A stretch of 56,180 bases of DNA from an uncultured Clostridia bacterium (lineage in GTDB: Bacteria > Bacillota > Clostridia > Oscillospirales > Butyricicoccaceae), in assembly GCA_944375715.1 (NCBI GenBank), contig CALWAP010000010.1:1-56180 (forward strand), in the 5' to 3' direction. Each line of letters begins with the position of its first letter. Positions within the stretch are counted from its first letter, which is position 1. A program made the translations under genes and the position numbers. Positions 1 to 8,765 of this stretch are shown here, in pieces. The notes under the pieces were generated by a model. It worked only from the letters and a program-made list of their open reading frames with translations. It ran no database searches and was not told where the DNA came from.

Positions 1-3
1 CGC

Positions 4-381
4 ATGGAAGGCCCCATGACGGCCATAGCCGAAGCCTATACCTGGTTTAGGCCGACAGCATTCCTTTCTCCTCTTATGACCCTTGCGGTTTTCGGCCTTT
101 TCGGCGCAGGCCTTTACCTTCTTTCTTTGGGGAGTATCAACTGTTCTTTCCGGATAAAGGCCCTGCATTTGGCATTGGCCGGCATAATACTTATTTACGG
201 CGCTTTATATGTGCTGGCCGTATGGCAAGGTTCAAATGCAGTGTCACTTCTCTCAAAGGCCGATATATTAAACCTTTTTTACGACAAGGGCCACAACCCC
301 TATTTTGACTTGGGGCTTCATATGCTTTATACCGCCATGGGGTTTCTTGCATCCATGGGCCTTTACGGCAAAAAAGAATAA
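4..381 (+). CDS. small integral membrane protein, possibly 5'-truncated
   Basis: The reading frame is open to the window edge, so the ATG at 4 may be internal and the true start may lie upstream; no ribosome-binding site is visible. The 125 residues show three hydrophobic segments, roughly residues 18-42, 52-73 and 102-120, joined by short polar loops, and end in a basic KKE tail. I recognise no family motif or catalytic residue. It is the only rightward gene at this end and stops just before a bidirectional hairpin terminator shared with the converging transporter operon. Function unknown; it may be the last gene of an operon lying outside the window. Confidence 0.55.
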   Translation: MEGPMTAIAEAYTWFRPTAFLSPLMTLAVFGLFGAGLYLLSLGSINCSFRIKALHLALAGIILIYGALYVLAVWQGSNAVSLLSKADILNLFYDKGHNPYFDLGLHMLYTAMGFLASMGLYGKKE

Positions 382-391
382 AACGCGCATT

Positions 392-422
392 AAAAAAGCG
401 GGGGAAAAGCCCCCGCTTTTTT
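392..422. terminator. bidirectional rho-independent terminator
   Basis: A 7-bp GC stem (GCGGGGG/CCCCCGC) with an AAAAG loop is flanked by an A-run on the left and a T-run on the right, so it can end transcription from both the membrane-protein gene and the leftward MFS-queH operon. Confidence 0.85.
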
Positions 423-431
423 ATGTCTTTT

Positions 432-683
432 TTAACCTTTAAGGCCCTTTTCCTGCCTTACCATGTTCTCGATAACGATATCATGGATATCGCCCAGGGC
501 GTTGCAGTATTTTAAGACCTCCCAAGGCTCGTTTGTGTGGAAATGGAGCTTCAAAAGCTCCTCGTCCCCCACGACCAGAAGGCAGTCGCCCTTCATGTTG
601 GCCGTTATATACTCAATTACGGCGTCCTCCGAAAGGCCCTGGCCCTCGATCAGCATCTGCACATCGAACTTAAACTCCTGCAT
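432..683 (-). CDS. stand-alone FakA/YloV middle-domain protein (83 aa)
   Basis: This small protein matches the zinc-binding middle domain of FakA/YloV, the fatty-acid kinase ATP-binding subunit (often misnamed dihydroxyacetone kinase). Visible family features are the GDCLLVVGDEELLKLHFHTN stretch (residues 32-51, with the HxHTN motif) and the IENM segment near residue 71. The N-terminal DAK2 kinase domain and the C-terminal domain are missing, so it cannot be a kinase by itself. The chosen ATG lies inside the end of queH (14-base overlap); the frame extends further upstream, but that part is low-complexity antisense of queH and is unlike the family. It is the last gene of the operon. Role unknown; it may bind a DegV/FakB protein or act as a metal-binding adaptor. 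Confidence 0.7.
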   Translation of the reverse strand: MQEFKFDVQMLIEGQGLSEDAVIEYITANMKGDCLLVVGDEELLKLHFHTNEPWEVLKYCNALGDIHDIVIENMVRQEKGLKG

Positions 684-1239
684 TTGCCTGTTCCTCCTTT
701 TTGGGCTTTTTCTTCTTGCGGTAGCGTTCTTCCTCGCTGAAAACGCAGCCGCAGTATTTCTGCATATATATCTCAAGGCTCCTTGCCCTTTCCTGGCCCT
801 CTTTGAAATAGGGCCGGAAATCCTCGGGCAGAAAGCGCACCCCATACTTCTCCTGGGCCTCATATCCGGCCTTCAAAAGCTTGTCCCTGTTCTGATAGGG
901 GCTTATGAGCAGCGAGGTGGTAAAGGCCTCAAAGCCCCCTTTGGCCGCTTCCTCGGCCGCGGCATTTATACGGGAAAAATAGCAGAAATCGCAGCGGTTG
1001 TCAATGTCAAAAGCCACATTCCTGACAAACTCCCTAAGCCCGTAGTCGTCACGCTCGATAAGGGGAACCCCTATGCTTTTCATATATTCGCGCACGGCGT
1101 TGCGGCGGCTGCGGTACTCGGTGAAGGGGTGGATATTTATATTGTACCAAAAGGCGGTTATATCGTGATTTGCCTGCTTAAGGCTCTCTATGCACATAAT
1201 GGAGCAGGGAGCGCAGCAGACGTGCAGAAGGGTTTTCAT
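670..1239 (-). CDS. queH: epoxyqueuosine reductase QueH
   Basis: QueH (formerly DUF208) reduces epoxyqueuosine to queuosine in tRNA anticodons, a non-orthologous replacement for cobalamin-dependent QueG. The 189-residue protein begins with HVCCAPCS (adjacent Cys8-Cys9 and Cys12), then has RCDFCYFSR (Cys83, Cys86) and YCGCVFSEEERYRKKKK (Cys163, Cys165), the cysteine pattern expected for the iron-sulfur and metal-binding sites of the family. Length is close to family norms. It lies 9 bases downstream of the DUF1846 gene and overlaps the FakA-middle-domain gene, so it is co-transcribed. No other queuosine gene (queA, tgt) is in the window, so its presence in this transporter operon looks incidental. 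Confidence 0.92.
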   Translation of the reverse strand: MKTLLHVCCAPCSIMCIESLKQANHDITAFWYNINIHPFTEYRSRRNAVREYMKSIGVPLIERDDYGLREFVRNVAFDIDNRCDFCYFSRINAAAEEAAKGGFEAFTTSLLISPYQNRDKLLKAGYEAQEKYGVRFLPEDFRPYFKEGQERARSLEIYMQKYCGCVFSEEERYRKKKKPKKEEQANAGV

Positions 1240-1248
1240 TCTCTCACC

Positions 1249-2736
1249 TTACCTGTGGAAAAGCCTGTCGTTTACCTGGTATCTCGGCTCGCAGGTCAGG
1301 TTGATGCCCAGCCTGCGGTAAATAGCCTCGTCAACCGAGGACAGAAGCACGGTGGAATGGGCCTCGCAGCCCCTGAGGTCGGACAGCCTGACAAAGGCCT
1401 TTTCGGCCATCTTGTCGGTGGCGGCCGATATGCTCAAAGCTATCAGTATCTCGTCGGAATGGAGCCTGGGGTTCTTGCCGCCCAGAAGGTCGACCTTAAG
1501 GCGCTGGATAGGGGCTATGGCCTCGGGGGAAATGAAGTGCAGCGGCTTGGGCAGGTTCTCCAAAGCCTTGACGGCGTTCAAAAGGGCGGCCGAAGCCGGG
1601 CCCATCAGCTCGGTTGTCTTGCCGGTGACTATCCTGCCGTCATGCAGCTGTATGGCCATGGCGGGGCCGTCTACCTCCTTCTCCCTGTCCAAAGCCGCCT
1701 TTATGACGGGACGGGCGTCGGTAGTTATGCCCCTTTCCTGCAAAAGCAGCTGTATCTTGGCAACAGGCTCCTCTCCGCAAAGGCCCTTGCGCATGTCGCC
1801 CATGGCTTTGTAATAGCGGCGGATTATCTCCTGGCAGGAGGCTTCCGAAACAACTTCGTCGTCAATTATGCAGTAGCCCGCCATATTGACCCCCATATCG
1901 GTGGGGGACTTATAGGGGCATTCACCGTATATTTCCTTGAATATGGCCCTTAAAACAGGGAAAATCTCGATATCGCGGTTATAGTTGACCGTCGTCACGC
2001 CATAGGCGTCCAGATGATAGTGGTCTATCATGTTGACATCGTTAAGGTCGGCCGTTGCCGCTTCATAGGCCAGGTTTACAGGGTGCTTAAGAGGTATATT
2101 CCATATGGGGAAGGTCTCAAACTTGGCGTAGCCTGCCTGTATGCCCCTTTTGTTTTCGTGGTAAAGCTGGCTTAAACAGGTGGCCATCTTGCCGCTGCCG
2201 GGACCGGGGGCCGTGACGACCACCAGCGGGCGGCTCGTCTTTATATACTGATTTTTGCCGTAGCCTTCCTCGCTGACGATCAGCTGTACATTGGCGGGAT
2301 AGCCTTCAATGGGATAATGGAGGTAGACAGGCACACCCAGACGCTCCATCTTGGTTTTGAAGGCTTCGGCTGCGGGCTGGCCGCTGTATTGGGTTATGAC
2401 TATGCTGCCGACATAAAGGTCAAAGCTGCGGAAAACATCTATAAGCCTTAAAACATCCATATCGTAGGTTATCCCCAGGTCGCTTCTGACCTTGTTTTTT
2501 TCGATATCGACGGCCGAAATTGCTATGATTATTTCGGCGTGGCTCGAAATATTCCTGAGCATCTGCAGCTTGCTGTCCGGCTTGAAACCCGGCAGTACCC
2601 TGGAGGCGTGGTAATCATCATAGAGTTTGCCGCCAAACTCCAGATAGAGCTTGCCGCCAAATTTTGCTATCCTCTTGACGATCTCCTCCGACTGCCTTTT
2701 GATGTACGCGTCATTGTCAAAGCCTGTCTTTTTCAT
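1249..2736 (-). CDS. DUF1846 (UPF0371) family protein
   Basis: A 495-residue cytosolic protein of the DUF1846 family, widespread in Firmicutes and of unproven function. Family-like segments are the N-terminal FGGKLYLEFGGKLYDDYHAS (around residue 27), the ITQYSGQPAA segment in the first third, the glycine-rich VTAPGPGSGKMATCLSQLY (around residue 175, which looks like a nucleotide-binding loop) and FETFPIWNIPLKHPVNLAYE. Length is typical. Translation starts at ATG 2736, 21 bases after the stop of the preceding MFS gene, and queH follows after 9 bases, so it belongs to the transporter operon. The glycine-rich loop is reminiscent of a P-loop; no catalytic activity can be assigned from sequence alone. 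Confidence 0.88.
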   Translation of the reverse strand: MKKTGFDNDAYIKRQSEEIVKRIAKFGGKLYLEFGGKLYDDYHASRVLPGFKPDSKLQMLRNISSHAEIIIAISAVDIEKNKVRSDLGITYDMDVLRLIDVFRSFDLYVGSIVITQYSGQPAAEAFKTKMERLGVPVYLHYPIEGYPANVQLIVSEEGYGKNQYIKTSRPLVVVTAPGPGSGKMATCLSQLYHENKRGIQAGYAKFETFPIWNIPLKHPVNLAYEAATADLNDVNMIDHYHLDAYGVTTVNYNRDIEIFPVLRAIFKEIYGECPYKSPTDMGVNMAGYCIIDDEVVSEASCQEIIRRYYKAMGDMRKGLCGEEPVAKIQLLLQERGITTDARPVIKAALDREKEVDGPAMAIQLHDGRIVTGKTTELMGPASAALLNAVKALENLPKPLHFISPEAIAPIQRLKVDLLGGKNPRLHSDEILIALSISAATDKMAEKAFVRLSDLRGCEAHSTVLLSSVDEAIYRRLGINLTCEPRYQVNDRLFHR

Positions 2737-2757
2737 CGATTTCCCCCCAATATGATT

Positions 2758-3996
2758 TTATTTCTTTTCCAGCCTGGAAAAGAAACTTGTAAATATATAT
2801 GCCGCCACCACCGACAGCGCCATCGTCACAATATATGCCGGGTCATAGCTGCCGAAGCGGTCATAAACCATGTTGTTTACAGTCGGTATAACCACGGTAA
2901 CCATGGTTGTCATACCCGATATGAAGCCGTATATCGCCGTATATTCCTTCCTGCCGAAAACGCTCTGGGTTATTATGGGTACGGCTACCGAACCAAATGC
3001 TGCCCCCAGGCCCGCGCCCCATATGATAAGCGCCAGGGCCGGCTTTATACGGCAGAACAACAATCCTGCCAGGCCCAGGGTAGACGAAAGCCCGGATATA
3101 AGTGTGGCCAGCTTTGGCCCCACCCTGTCGTAAAGCTGCCCCAAAACCATCTTGCCTATGGCCAGAGAACCCATGGCCGCCGACACCATCAGGGCCGCAA
3201 ACGATGCGCTGTATCCCACATCGCTTAAATGTGGCGAAATAGTCTGTATGCTGGTGTTGGTGCAGGCGCTGAGTATCGCGCCGCCCAGGCAGATTATCCA
3301 AAAGGCCGGGGAGCTTACGGCCTCCTTGAAGGTCTTGCCCTCGTGCTCCCGCGCGTCGTCCAGCGCACGGGCGTCATGATGGCTGCCGTAAGGCTCCAGG
3401 CCCTTTTCCGAAGGCTTTACCTTCAAAACAAAAAGTATAAAGGGCGCCATCAATACAAAAAGGCACACGGCCAATATCCTGTAAGTCATACGCCAGCCGT
3501 AAAGCTGAAGCCACTGACCTGCAAGGTAATTGAATATCATCCCGCCGACGCCGCTTCCCATAAAGGAAAGGCCGATGGCCCGACCTCTGTTTTCGATGAA
3601 CCAATTAGGAATTATCACCGAAAAGCACAAAGCACCCAAAAGGGCGTTGCCGAATCCCACTATCACCGATATCATGTAAAGCTGCAATGTCGAAGATGCG
3701 AAGGAATAGCTGAAATAAGCGGCGCTAACAACAAAAAGGTCTATCTTGAGTATACGCCCCAGATCGTTTCTTGTGAAGATCCTGCCTGCCATGAATGCTG
3801 TCAGCATATAGCAGAAGGACATTATAGTCTGGTTCATGCTGACCGCTGCTCTGGTCACCCCAAGATCCTGAGAAACCGGCTTTATGAACTGACTTGCGCA
3901 GTTGGAAATTATGCCAATATCGGCCCCCATTATCACTGCCCCGGCCAGGACTATGTACCAGCCGTAAAAGGGCTTTTCATGCCGAATGCTCCTCAC
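2758..3996 (-). CDS. MFS transporter, OFA/monocarboxylate-type (copy 4 of the array)
   Basis: This 412-residue, 12-helix major-facilitator permease opens with the FYGWYIVLAGAVIMGADIG signature seen in the oxalate/formate antiporter-like and monocarboxylate transporter groups, followed by the QFIKPVSQDLGVTR loop that is repeated in its three neighbours. It probably moves a small carboxylate or similar organic anion across the cytoplasmic membrane, but substrate cannot be read from sequence. Translation starts at GTG 3996, overlapping the preceding paralogue's stop by 4 bases (GTGA), with GGAGG about ten bases upstream. It is the last of four tandem paralogues, and DUF1846 follows in the same operon. 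Confidence 0.9.
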   Translation of the reverse strand: MRSIRHEKPFYGWYIVLAGAVIMGADIGIISNCASQFIKPVSQDLGVTRAAVSMNQTIMSFCYMLTAFMAGRIFTRNDLGRILKIDLFVVSAAYFSYSFASSTLQLYMISVIVGFGNALLGALCFSVIIPNWFIENRGRAIGLSFMGSGVGGMIFNYLAGQWLQLYGWRMTYRILAVCLFVLMAPFILFVLKVKPSEKGLEPYGSHHDARALDDAREHEGKTFKEAVSSPAFWIICLGGAILSACTNTSIQTISPHLSDVGYSASFAALMVSAAMGSLAIGKMVLGQLYDRVGPKLATLISGLSSTLGLAGLLFCRIKPALALIIWGAGLGAAFGSVAVPIITQSVFGRKEYTAIYGFISGMTTMVTVVIPTVNNMVYDRFGSYDPAYIVTMALSVVAAYIFTSFFSRLEKK

Positions 3997-5240
3997 GCCT
4001 CAGCACCCTCCTTTTTTTCCTTTGGAAGTATCGCCGTAAACACGACAAAAGCTACGCACAAAAGGCTCAGCCAGCCGCAGAATGCCGGGTTATAGCTGCC
4101 CATGCGGTCGTAAACCCCTCCGTTTATCGTGGGGGAAAGGGCGTTGCCGACGCTGGAACAGGCCGACATGACGCCGAAATTGGTGCTGTAATCCTTCTTG
4201 CCGAAAAGGCCCTGGGCAAGTATCGGCACGGCCACCGTGCCGAAGGAGGAGCCCAGGCACTGACCTATGACTATAAGGGGCAGGAACATGGGGTTCTTGC
4301 ACAGTATCATTCCCAAAAGGCCCAAGGCCCCGCAGAACACCGAAAGCTGGGACGCTCTTTTCAAGCCGGCTTTGTCAAATATTATGCCCAAAAGCATTTT
4401 TCCGGCCGCCAGAGCCGCCATGTTGACCGATACCATAAGGGCGGCCGACGCAGCGCTGTAACCACTATCGGTCAGGTGAGGGGCCATGCACTGAGTCATG
4501 CACCCTATGGCCGTTGTGGCAAAGCAGACGCAGACGCACACCAGCCTGAATCGCCATGTCTTTATAAGATCCTTGAAAAGCATGCCCTCCAGCTTGTCCG
4601 GATCTTCGGGCACTGCCGTCTTTTCACCCAACGGCAGAAGCCCCTTTTCCTCCGGCCTTATTCTGACAAGGGCATAAAGGGTCAGATTTATAACCGAGAA
4701 CATGATACCGGCCAGCAGCCTTATAGCCCATCGCCAGCCAATGCCCTCAATAAGGGCGGCGGCCACGGGATTGAATATCATACCTCCGATGCCTGTGCCC
4801 ATAAATGCCAGGCCTATGGCCGTGCCCTTTTTCTCATGGAACCAATTCGATACTATGACCGCAAAGGAAAGGGTGGTCAAAACCGGCATGGAAAATCCCA
4901 TGAATACGGCACACAGATAGAACATCCATATCTTCTGCGAAAGTGAAAAGCAGAAATACGCCGTGGGAAAAACCACAGCCGCCAGCCTGAGCATTTTTTT
5001 GAGGGAAAAACGCTTAAAAATATAGCCCCAGAAAAAGTTTATGACCATCTGCATCAGCGACAATACCGTCATCGTTGTGCTCATAGCCTGGCGTGAAAAA
5101 CCCAGATCGGCACAGATCGGCTTTATAAACTGTCCAAAGCTGTTCCACCCTATGCCTATCGAGGTGGCGCTTATAAGAGCGCCGGCAAAAACTATCACCC
5201 ATCCGTAAAAAAACTTGCTTTTATTACTTTCCGTATTCAT
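3993..5240 (-). CDS. MFS transporter, OFA/monocarboxylate-type (copy 3 of the array)
   Basis: A 415-residue permease with the FFYGWVIVFAGALISATSIG opening and the QFIKPICADLGFSRQAMS loop of its family. Twelve hydrophobic helices are separated by a central cytoplasmic loop near residues 195-215 (IRPEEKGLLPLG). It starts at ATG 5240, one base after the stop of copy 2, and overlaps the GTG start of copy 4, so the four permeases are translationally coupled. The conserved RxRPEEKG-type central loop recurs in all copies, while the helices have diverged enough to suggest different substrates rather than recent duplicates. Confidence 0.9.
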   Translation of the reverse strand: MNTESNKSKFFYGWVIVFAGALISATSIGIGWNSFGQFIKPICADLGFSRQAMSTTMTVLSLMQMVINFFWGYIFKRFSLKKMLRLAAVVFPTAYFCFSLSQKIWMFYLCAVFMGFSMPVLTTLSFAVIVSNWFHEKKGTAIGLAFMGTGIGGMIFNPVAAALIEGIGWRWAIRLLAGIMFSVINLTLYALVRIRPEEKGLLPLGEKTAVPEDPDKLEGMLFKDLIKTWRFRLVCVCVCFATTAIGCMTQCMAPHLTDSGYSAASAALMVSVNMAALAAGKMLLGIIFDKAGLKRASQLSVFCGALGLLGMILCKNPMFLPLIVIGQCLGSSFGTVAVPILAQGLFGKKDYSTNFGVMSACSSVGNALSPTINGGVYDRMGSYNPAFCGWLSLLCVAFVVFTAILPKEKKEGAEA

Positions 5241-5241
5241 T

Positions 5242-6477
5242 TTATCCCTTGTCCTTTTTGGGAAGAGCCACTGCCAGAATTATTATGCCGGCCACTGTAA
5301 TTGCGGCGGCCACGGCGTAAATGGGCACATAGCTTCCGTATATATCATACGTTCTGCCGCTTATTATGGGGGCAAATGCTCCGCCCAGACCCGTTGCGGC
5401 CGACAGCTTGCCGTATATAGAGTTATAATCCTTCATGCCAAATACATTCTGGGTAATGATGGGCATGCATATGGCGCCAAAGGAGCAGCCCAGCCCGACG
5501 CCGAAAATTATGGCAAAGAGGGACACAGTAGCCTTGCAGTATATCATCCCAATGATCCCTATAAGGGTGCATATACAGGCAATAACAGCGGCCTTTCTCG
5601 TGCCCAGGCGGTCAAACATTCTGCCCAGCATGACCTTGCCTACGGCCAAAGCGCCCATGGACACCGAAGTCATAACGGCGGCAAAGGTGACGCTGTACCC
5701 GTTGTCGCTGAGATGGGGCGCCAGGGTCTGGTAAAAGACCGATATGCTCATGACCAGACCGACGCTGGTAAGCGCCACGGCCCAGAATACCGGCATTTTG
5801 GCTGCCTCGGCCATGGTAACGCCCTCAAAAGGCACGCCGCCTTTGGACTTGCCCTGCGCCGAAACCTCATCGGCGCCGTAAGGCTCGAGACCCTTGTCGG
5901 AGGGCTTCTCCCTTATAACCAGGAAAATGCAGGGCACAACTACAAGGAACATCAGAACGGCCACTGCCTTGTATGTAAAGCGCCAGCCCCATGCAATTAT
6001 CATCTGGCTGATGACGGTATTCATTATCATTGCCCCGATGCCGCTTCCCATCGATGCCATGCCGATGGCGACGCCGCGGTTTTTTACAAACCAATTACCG
6101 ACGATATATGTAAATACCATCATCGAAATTATGCAGTATGAAATGCTTAAAAGAAGGGTTATGCCGTAAAACATGTATATGTTCCGGGCATAGGAATAGG
6201 AAAAGTAGAAAAAAGGAACCAATATGGCGGCAGCGCACATCCATTTATGCAGGTTTATCCGCTTGGAAAGCCAACCCCACATCATGGCCATGACCATCTG
6301 CACCACCGAAAGCATGGTCTGGTTCATGCTCATCTGCTGCCTTGTAAATCCCATATCGGCGCAGACCGGCTTTATAAACTGACTGAAACAGTTGGTTATG
6401 ATGCCCATGGTAACGGCCACCACGGCGCAGGCCGCGGCCACCACATACCAGCCGTAATATATCTTTCCTTTACCCAT
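5242..6477 (-). CDS. MFS transporter, OFA/monocarboxylate-type (copy 2 of the array)
   Basis: A 411-residue 12-helix permease. Its N-terminus YYGWYVVAAACAVVAVTMG and the QFIKPVCADMGFTRQQMSMN loop match the other array members, and the central loop reads REKPSDKGLEPYG. Near the C-terminal half the GCSFGAICMPIITQNVFGMK segment is shared in form with the paralogues. It starts at ATG 6477, three bases after the stop of copy 1. Substrate unknown; the same family includes oxalate/formate and other monocarboxylate carriers. Confidence 0.9.
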   Translation of the reverse strand: MGKGKIYYGWYVVAAACAVVAVTMGIITNCFSQFIKPVCADMGFTRQQMSMNQTMLSVVQMVMAMMWGWLSKRINLHKWMCAAAILVPFFYFSYSYARNIYMFYGITLLLSISYCIISMMVFTYIVGNWFVKNRGVAIGMASMGSGIGAMIMNTVISQMIIAWGWRFTYKAVAVLMFLVVVPCIFLVIREKPSDKGLEPYGADEVSAQGKSKGGVPFEGVTMAEAAKMPVFWAVALTSVGLVMSISVFYQTLAPHLSDNGYSVTFAAVMTSVSMGALAVGKVMLGRMFDRLGTRKAAVIACICTLIGIIGMIYCKATVSLFAIIFGVGLGCSFGAICMPIITQNVFGMKDYNSIYGKLSAATGLGGAFAPIISGRTYDIYGSYVPIYAVAAAITVAGIIILAVALPKKDKG

Positions 6478-6480
6478 AAT

Positions 6481-7743
6481 TTATTTCCCTCCTTCGGCGT
6501 TTTTGGCCCTTTCGGCCGAAGCCGGGGGCAGGTATATCGTAAAACAGGCCAGCACTATGGCCATCATCAAAGCCCAGGTCCCAAAAGCCGGGTTATAGCT
6601 TTTGAAAATATCGTACACGGTGCCGTTGACCGTCGGGGATATGGCCCCGCCTATGTTGGAACAGGCCGTGACAAAACCCATAAGCGTGCCGTAATCCTTT
6701 TTGCCGAATACATTCTGCACGATTATGGGGTTACCCACTGTGCCGAAGGAACAGCCGAAACCTATGCCCAGGACGATAAGCCCCAAAGCCGGGGAAAAGG
6801 CGCAGGTTATCATGCCGACAAGGCCCAGAAAGCCGCAGAATATCGAAAGCAGGGCGGCCTTTTTCGTGCCCAGCAGGTCAAACAGCTGGCCCAGGACCAT
6901 TTTGCCCAGGGCCATGGCGCCCATGGATACCGATACCATGACAGCCGCAAAGGAAGCAGTGTAACCGTTATCCGTCAAATGGGGAGACAGTGTCTGCACC
7001 AGGCTGGAAAGCCCCATGTTTATAAGCATGGCGCAAATGGCAATTATCCAAAACTTGGGCATTCTTTTTGCCTCGGCCAGAGTATAGCCTTCGTGTTCCT
7101 CATCCGCGCCGGGATGATGGATGTCATCGCCGCCAAGGGGTAGGAGGCCCATGTGCTGCGGCCTTATCCTGAGCAGCAGCACGCATGGCACTGCCACCAC
7201 CAGCATTATAACGGCGAGTATGCGGAATGACATGCGCCAGCCATAGCCTTCCAGCCATATGCTCAAAAGAGGGTTGAGTATCATGCCCCCCAGCCCGCTT
7301 CCCATAAAGCAGATGCCGGTGGCAAGGCCCCTTTTCTTATTGAACCAATTTGAAATTATAAAGGAAAAGGGCAAAACCGTAAGGACGCTCATAGTGACGC
7401 TCATCAGCGCCGATATTATGTAAAACACCCATATGCTTTTGGCAAATGAATAGCAGAAGAAAAACGCAGGTCCTGCTACCGCCCAGAAAAACATCAGGTT
7501 TTTCAGTTTGAACCTTGTCAGTATCTGGCCCCAAATAAAGGCAACACCGACCTGTATCAGCGAAATTAGGGTCTGGTTGAAACTCATCGCCTGGCGCGTA
7601 AAGCCCAGGTCTTCACATACAGGCTTGATAAATTGGCTGAAGCAGTTATAGATGATACCCATGACCGAAGCGTTTATGAGCATACCTGCGGCCACTATTA
7701 CCCAGCCGTAAAAAAACCGCGGCTTTTTCTGGCGCTCCTCCAT
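6481..7743 (-). CDS. MFS transporter, OFA/monocarboxylate-type (copy 1 of the array, promoter-proximal)
   Basis: A 420-residue permease, first gene of the leftward operon. Signature segments are RFFYGWVIVAAGMLINASVM, QFIKPVCEDLGFTRQAMS and the central RIRPQHMGLLPLGGDD loop, which here carries extra His/Asp residues (residues about 215-230). ATG 7743 is preceded by AAGGAGGGC at good spacing, and a promoter lies 36-64 bases upstream. The RpiR-type regulator gene next to it is transcribed in the same direction and is a plausible controller. Function in carboxylate or other organic-anion uptake/exchange is inferred from family only. Confidence 0.9.
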   Translation of the reverse strand: MEERQKKPRFFYGWVIVAAGMLINASVMGIIYNCFSQFIKPVCEDLGFTRQAMSFNQTLISLIQVGVAFIWGQILTRFKLKNLMFFWAVAGPAFFFCYSFAKSIWVFYIISALMSVTMSVLTVLPFSFIISNWFNKKRGLATGICFMGSGLGGMILNPLLSIWLEGYGWRMSFRILAVIMLVVAVPCVLLLRIRPQHMGLLPLGGDDIHHPGADEEHEGYTLAEAKRMPKFWIIAICAMLINMGLSSLVQTLSPHLTDNGYTASFAAVMVSVSMGAMALGKMVLGQLFDLLGTKKAALLSIFCGFLGLVGMITCAFSPALGLIVLGIGFGCSFGTVGNPIIVQNVFGKKDYGTLMGFVTACSNIGGAISPTVNGTVYDIFKSYNPAFGTWALMMAIVLACFTIYLPPASAERAKNAEGGK

Positions 7744-7778
7744 ATTTTGCCCTCCTTAATAGTTTTTCCAACTGAAAA

Positions 7779-7807
7779 AGTATAGCACAGCGCTTCGGAA
7801 AAGACAA
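7779..7807 (-). promoter_or_regulatory. sigma-70-type promoter of the MFS-DUF1846-queH operon
   Basis: On the minus strand TTGTCT (-35) is followed after 17 bases by TATACT (-10); the start codon of the first MFS gene lies about 36 bases downstream of the -10. Confidence 0.65.
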
Positions 7808-7821
7808 TGACCTTGAAAAGG

Positions 7822-7851
7822 AAAATCCCGCCCCTTAAAGGGCGGGAAAAA
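7822..7851 (-). terminator. hairpin downstream of the rpiR-type gene
   Basis: CCCGCCC and GGGCGGG form a 7-bp stem with a 6-base loop just after the regulator's stop codon. On the minus strand it is followed by ATTTTCCTTTTC, an imperfect U-tract, so termination may be partial and allow some read-through into the transporter operon. Confidence 0.55.
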
Positions 7852-7857
7852 GGCGGA

Positions 7858-8715
7858 TCAAAAACCTCCGTCGGATATTTTAAGGAAGTCGGGCTTTTCG
7901 GAAGCCCCCGTGCCGTCCCCGCGGCTTTTTTCCAGGTTGACAGCCGTCGTCAAAAAGTCGGCTGCCAGCACGGGTGCCGACAGGGAATTGAAGAAAAATC
8001 GGTTTTCAGTTGGACAATAGAGGCACATGTCACATATACAGGATATCTCGGCACGGGTGCTGTCGGTTATGCCCAGAAGAGAGGCTCCCTTACTTTTGGC
8101 GCACTGAGCCATTTTGACGGTCACTGAATAGTAATCGGGAAATGATACGGGTATCACAAGGCATCCGCCGCCCACAAAATTAAGAGCCGACCCAACCCTT
8201 TCACCCAGCTCGGTGTTGACCGACATGCTGGCTATTCCGCACATTGAAAGACGGGTGGAAATATACTCGGCCAGCATATATCCTACCCCCCTGCCACAGA
8301 CTATAACCTTTTCGGCCTTACAGATCATTATGGCGGCCTTGCGGTAGTCCTCGGCGCGCAGCACGCGGCAGAAATCATTTATACCATCGACCTGCTGGCG
8401 GCACAGCTGGGTGAACATCGAGACAATCCCCTCGCCGCCTTCCCCTCCCTCATATCCGGCGGGGTTTTCCATATCCATGCGCCTTTGCGCCGAATACTTG
8501 CGGAACTCGCTTTTGAGCTGGTTAAAGTTTGTATATCCCAGGGCCGAACAAAGGTTCAAAACCGTCATTTCGGAAACCTGGTTATCAGCGCTGAGCTGCT
8601 TAAGCGTTATGAAGCACATATCGTCGGGATGCTCCAGCATATACCCCGCAATATCCTTCTGCTTTTTTGTCAGGGACGGGTATTTTCCCCGTATTGTCCG
8701 TATAACATCACTCAT
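7858..8715 (-). CDS. MurR/RpiR family transcriptional regulator (HTH + SIS)
   Basis: A 285-residue regulator with an N-terminal RpiR helix-turn-helix domain (residues 1-80; opening IRGKYPSLTKKQKDIAGYML, recognition region SEMTVLNLCSALGYTNFNQL) and a SIS sugar-phosphate-binding domain (residues about 120-255; KVIVCGRGVGYMLAEYISTR, VNTELGERVGSALNFV). Such proteins sense phosphorylated sugars or related metabolites. The start ATG 8715 is preceded by a GGGGGGT-rich ribosome site. The gene lies upstream of, and in the same direction as, the four MFS permeases, so it may control them, and it is divergent from the chromate transporter pair. Ligand unknown. Confidence 0.88.
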   Translation of the reverse strand: MSDVIRTIRGKYPSLTKKQKDIAGYMLEHPDDMCFITLKQLSADNQVSEMTVLNLCSALGYTNFNQLKSEFRKYSAQRRMDMENPAGYEGGEGGEGIVSMFTQLCRQQVDGINDFCRVLRAEDYRKAAIMICKAEKVIVCGRGVGYMLAEYISTRLSMCGIASMSVNTELGERVGSALNFVGGGCLVIPVSFPDYYSVTVKMAQCAKSKGASLLGITDSTRAEISCICDMCLYCPTENRFFFNSLSAPVLAADFLTTAVNLEKSRGDGTGASEKPDFLKISDGGF

Positions 8716-8765
8716 GCAGATACCCCCCGCGAACTTTCAGAAAATAGGACTTTTAATATTAAATT

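Noticed and set aside
463-1953. A 496-codon open frame on the plus strand across queH and DUF1846.
   Set aside because: It is antisense to two well-supported family members, has no ribosome site and low-complexity composition; long antisense frames are expected at this base composition.
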